The position numbers and the translations under genes were made by a program. Shown here in pieces: positions 6,222-6,263 of a stretch of DNA of 6,263 nucleotides. Below the pieces are notes generated by a model that saw only the letters and a list, made by a program, of their open reading frames with translations, made no database searches and had not been told where the DNA came from. The stretch spans positions 1-6,263 of the forward strand of contig NZ_JACIYL010000204.1 in the NCBI RefSeq assembly GCF_014359955.1, read 5' to 3'. The stretch is from Thermogutta sp. (GTDB lineage Bacteria; Planctomycetota; Planctomycetia; Pirellulales; Thermoguttaceae). Positions within the stretch are counted from its first letter, which is position 1; every line of letters begins with the position of its first letter.

Positions 6222-6249
6222 ATTTTACACGAGCTTCCCCCGGTCGAAA
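6222..6249 (-). promoter_or_regulatory. Candidate promoter for rsfS-argS
   Basis: On the reverse strand TTTCGA (6249-6244) and TAAAAT (6227-6222) are separated by 16 bp. The -10 matches sigma-70 consensus at five of six positions, the -35 at three of six. It lies in the AT-rich patch just upstream of rsfS and would give a leader of about 60 bases before GTG 6155. No coding sequence is evident from 6189 to 6263. Confidence 0.32.
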
Positions 6250-6263
6250 ACGTTCGCTCCTTG

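Overview
The window carries five protein genes in a divergent and convergent layout. From left to right they are: a leftward Hsp70/DnaK-family gene cut by the left edge (2-1270), a rightward CYTH-domain phosphohydrolase/cyclase gene (1568-2137), a rightward MFS transporter gene (2299-3660), a leftward argS (3669-5636) and a leftward rsfS (5739 to about 6155). I see no rRNA, tRNA, CRISPR array, insertion sequence or phage gene. The DNA is moderately GC-rich and dense in genes, and all five genes look like ordinary chromosomal genes with similar base use.

The organism is probably a planctomycete, perhaps a Pirellula- or Thermogutta-like lineage. This rests on protein style only: ArgRS with a charged coiled-coil insertion after the Rossmann core, RsfS with the string GTSRRQLHAMSE, an MFS protein with a polar first helix, and an extra, diverged Hsp70. 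No rRNA or other decisive marker is present, so this is a moderate-confidence inference.

Left part (1-1567): the Hsp70-like protein keeps the fold-defining motifs of the ATPase domain but has changed several residues that line the nucleotide site in DnaK. It is the least ordinary gene here. A 297-bp divergent spacer (1271-1567) separates it from the CYTH gene. The spacer holds two weak back-to-back -10 elements and a perfect 7-bp hairpin.

Middle part (1568-3660): the CYTH protein has the full ExExK tunnel signature, so it should bind a triphosphate substrate such as ATP or an inorganic or organic polyphosphate. The MFS protein follows 161 bp later on the same strand. Nothing in the sequence links their functions.

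Right part (3661-6263): argS and rsfS lie head to tail, rsfS first, and probably form a translation-related transcription unit starting from a candidate promoter near 6222-6249. argS converges on the MFS gene with only 8 bp between the stop codons and no recognisable intrinsic terminator.

I do not see a convincing undescribed multi-gene system. The best leads are the atypical Hsp70 active site, the ArgRS insertion and the polar first helix of the MFS protein.
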